NCBI GenBank assembly: GCA_014896635.1
Contig: JADBKA010000233.1
Location: forward strand, 1-7,530
Reading direction: 5' to 3'
Length of the DNA: 7,530 nucleotides
Source of the DNA: Ktedonobacteraceae bacterium
Lineage (GTDB): Bacteria > Chloroflexota > Ktedonobacteria > Ktedonobacterales > Ktedonobacteraceae
Positions 6,260 through 7,530 of this stretch are shown here, piece by piece; position 1 is the stretch's first letter, and each line of letters starts with the position of its first letter. Under the pieces are notes generated by a model. It did no database searches. It had not been told where the DNA came from and saw only the letters and a list, made by a program, of their open reading frames with translations. The translations under genes and the position numbers were made by a program.

Positions 6260-6652
6260 ATGACACTTCGCTTTCACGATTGGCCAGAGCAGAGAAACAG
6301 TCCGGCCCTGCTCATGCTGGCCGAGGATGTCACGGCGCTTGAGCAGATGCTCCAACTGTTTCGCGCGGCGCTGCACTGGCGGCTGCCCCCTTCCACCGGG
6401 CGCGAGGCTGCCTGTGAACGACTGGCAGAGTTGCAGCAGCGGCTGGCACAGGCGCCGGCGGATGAAGAGAGCAACGGGCGCTGGGTGGCACAGGCCGATC
6501 TCTACGCTCTGGAGCGTGCCTTGCAGATGGTACAGGTATTTCTCTTCTTGCTGGTCTCTCCCTCACCGCAGCGGCAGCAGGTGATCGAGTCGCTGTGGGA
6601 CACGCGGGAGCGCCTGCATCAATTGCGCAAGGAGAGATCACATCTAAACTAG
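6260..6652 (+). CDS. Small helical protein of unknown function, co-transcribed with the response regulator
   Basis: I do not recognise a family. The 130 residues are rich in Leu, Gln, Arg, Glu and Ala, with long amphipathic helices at about 14-40, 45-66, 74-98 (more hydrophobic, with VQVFLFLLV) and 101-125. This pattern suggests a helical bundle or coiled-coil protein. No signal peptide, metal site or catalytic motif is seen. The hydrophobic helix is short and flanked by polar residues, so it is more likely bundle core than a membrane span. TAGGAG (6244-6249) lies 10 bases before the ATG, and the gene begins 18 bases after the response-regulator stop, so the two form one operon. A role as binding partner or output of the receiver is an inference from position only. 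Confidence 0.8.
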   Translation: MTLRFHDWPEQRNSPALLMLAEDVTALEQMLQLFRAALHWRLPPSTGREAACERLAELQQRLAQAPADEESNGRWVAQADLYALERALQMVQVFLFLLVSPSPQRQQVIESLWDTRERLHQLRKERSHLN

Positions 6653-6659
6653 TGCAGGC
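6612..6659. other. Inverted repeat spanning the convergent gene ends
   Basis: GCCTGCA (6612-6618) and TGCAGGC (6653-6659) are a perfect 7-base inverted repeat with a 34-base loop. The loop covers the end of the small helical-protein gene and contains the palindrome TTGCGCAA (6623-6630). The right arm fills about half of the 15-base gap to the converging gene. No T-tract follows closely, so a terminator role is only possible. Confidence 0.25.
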
Positions 6660-6667
6660 CCACAGGC

Positions 6668-7530
6668 TTATTCTTCTCTGGCCGTCGTTGCTCTGGGCAG
6701 GTGCGCAGTCGGGGCATTGCCATCGCTGTCCACAGGCTCAGAGGTGGCGACGGATTCTTGAGGAGAATGATCCGCATGCTCTCTCCCGCTCTTGCTGGCA
6801 GAGAGTTCTTCTGGCTCGTTCGCCTGTTCAACCGCTGCCGCTTCCTCTCGTGGCTCTTCGTAGTCTGCCGGTTTCGAGGACGGGCCAATAGCTTCTGGCT
6901 CGGAGAGCGTGGCATGTGTTTGTTCAGGCTTCACAGTCGCTATCTCGCTGGTAGGGACATCGGCAAAGGCTGTAGATGGGGATGTTTCCCCGGTAGAGGC
7001 AGAGGGATTACTGGCAGAGAGTCGCCTGACAGAAGCGACGAGCCTCTGTTGCACAGCAATGATTTTGCTTTTTGTAGTAGAGAAGAGGTCGCTGACCTTC
7101 TCTACTGCGGAAGTTTTTGACGTCGAAGTTGAAGTTTTAACAGGTTCGGGTCCGGCCTGCTGATTCTGTTCGAGCATATCAGCGATGAGATTCAGGCGGT
7201 TGTCCGCGCTGTAGGCGCCCCCGCGCCGCAAGATCGCAATGGCTTCAGGCGAGCGTTCACCGGCCCTGACGGTCACGAGAGTTTTTCCTTTTTCCAGTTC
7301 CGCCTGGTAGAAGCGAGCCTCATCTTCAGGCACCCCCAGAGCAGTGAACGTTCCCACCAGTCCCCCGGCCAGCGCGCCGAGAACCGCTCCCCCCGATACT
7401 GCCATCAGCATGCCGCCGGCAAGAGCCGGCCCCACGCCCGGTATCAGCAGAGAAACCATCGCTACGGCGGTGCCACCGATCACGCCACCGCCCACAACAC
7501 CGGTTGTCATCCTTAACGCAGCTATCGCTC
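6668..7530 (-). CDS. General stress protein-like (YflT/GSP17M type) with long disordered tail; 5' end beyond window
   Basis: The frame has an ATG at 7510 but stays open to the right edge (…AALR before that Met) and the ATG lacks a spaced ribosome binding site, so the gene very probably begins outside the window. Counting from that Met, residues 1-60 are a Gly/Ala-rich hydrophobic stretch with repeated GxxxG and GG spacing (GVVGGGVIGG, LIPGVGPALAGG, LGALAGGLVG). A conserved-looking block follows (LGVPEDEARFYQAELEKGKTL, then an AIAILRRGGAYSAD end). This arrangement matches the C-terminal half of general stress proteins in Ktedonobacteria and Bacillus YflT relatives, whose role is not settled. 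Beyond about residue 105 lies a 175-residue tail rich in Ser, Thr, Ala, Glu and Pro with a short basic helix (SKIIAVQQRLVASVRRL). It is almost certainly disordered and is an unusual addition. The gene converges on the response-regulator operon, leaving only 15 bases between stops. Confidence 0.75.
   Translation of the reverse strand, partial: AIAALRMTTGVVGGGVIGGTAVAMVSLLIPGVGPALAGGMLMAVSGGAVLGALAGGLVGTFTALGVPEDEARFYQAELEKGKTLVTVRAGERSPEAIAILRRGGAYSADNRLNLIADMLEQNQQAGPEPVKTSTSTSKTSAVEKVSDLFSTTKSKIIAVQQRLVASVRRLSASNPSASTGETSPSTAFADVPTSEIATVKPEQTHATLSEPEAIGPSSKPADYEEPREEAAAVEQANEPEELSASKSGREHADHSPQESVATSEPVDSDGNAPTAHLPRATTAREE

Noticed and set aside
7491..7510. ATG at 7510 as the true start of the stress protein
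   Set aside because: The frame is open to the window edge, there is no properly spaced ribosome binding site, and the hydrophobic segment normally follows an N-terminal domain in this family.

Overview
The window looks like a chromosomal segment of a Chloroflexota bacterium, most likely of the Ktedonobacteria. This is inferred from remembered family resemblance, not from a search. The supporting signs are a Hanks-type Ser/Thr kinase, an excisionase-type HTH protein with a distinctive C-terminal domain, a stand-alone receiver protein, a secreted sedolisin and a glycine-rich general stress protein, all in moderately GC-rich DNA with AT-rich promoter islands. There are no RNA genes, CRISPR arrays or transposase genes. 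Nearly every gene is regulatory or stress-related.

Left part (1-2814, minus strand). An ECF sigma factor (2814-2101) overlaps by 4 bases a membrane anti-sigma factor (2104-1091). The anti-sigma factor has a zinc-binding N-terminus, one membrane span and an extracytoplasmic domain resembling the LolA/RseB group. A 576-base gap follows, and then a Ser/Thr protein kinase starts at 514 and runs off the left edge just before its DFG motif. The gap holds a good candidate sigma-A promoter for the kinase (about 768-796) and a GC-rich stretch (about 600-740) with strong hairpins and a short direct repeat. If the promoter is right, the kinase mRNA has a structured leader of nearly 250 nt. The gap also holds an AT-rich island near 980-1035.

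Middle (2815-5147). Divergent from the sigma factor is a 627-residue exported pro-sedolisin (S53 acid serine-carboxyl peptidase) with a complete catalytic set, followed by a candidate terminator. The head-to-head layout suggests that the ECF system, sensing something outside the membrane, may control secretion of this protease.

Right part (5148-7530). A 180-residue HTH protein (minus) is divergent from a two-gene operon (plus) of a single-domain response regulator and a small helical protein of unknown function. A well-formed promoter with an inverted repeat across its -10 box lies between them. Converging on this operon, only 15 bases from its end, is a general stress protein that enters from the right edge. 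It has a glycine-zipper hydrophobic segment and an unusually long, charged, low-complexity tail.

No wholly new system is evident. The points most worth following are the sigma/anti-sigma/sedolisin unit, the structured kinase leader, the HTH protein with its unassigned C-terminal domain facing the response-regulator operon, and the receiver plus small-protein pair.
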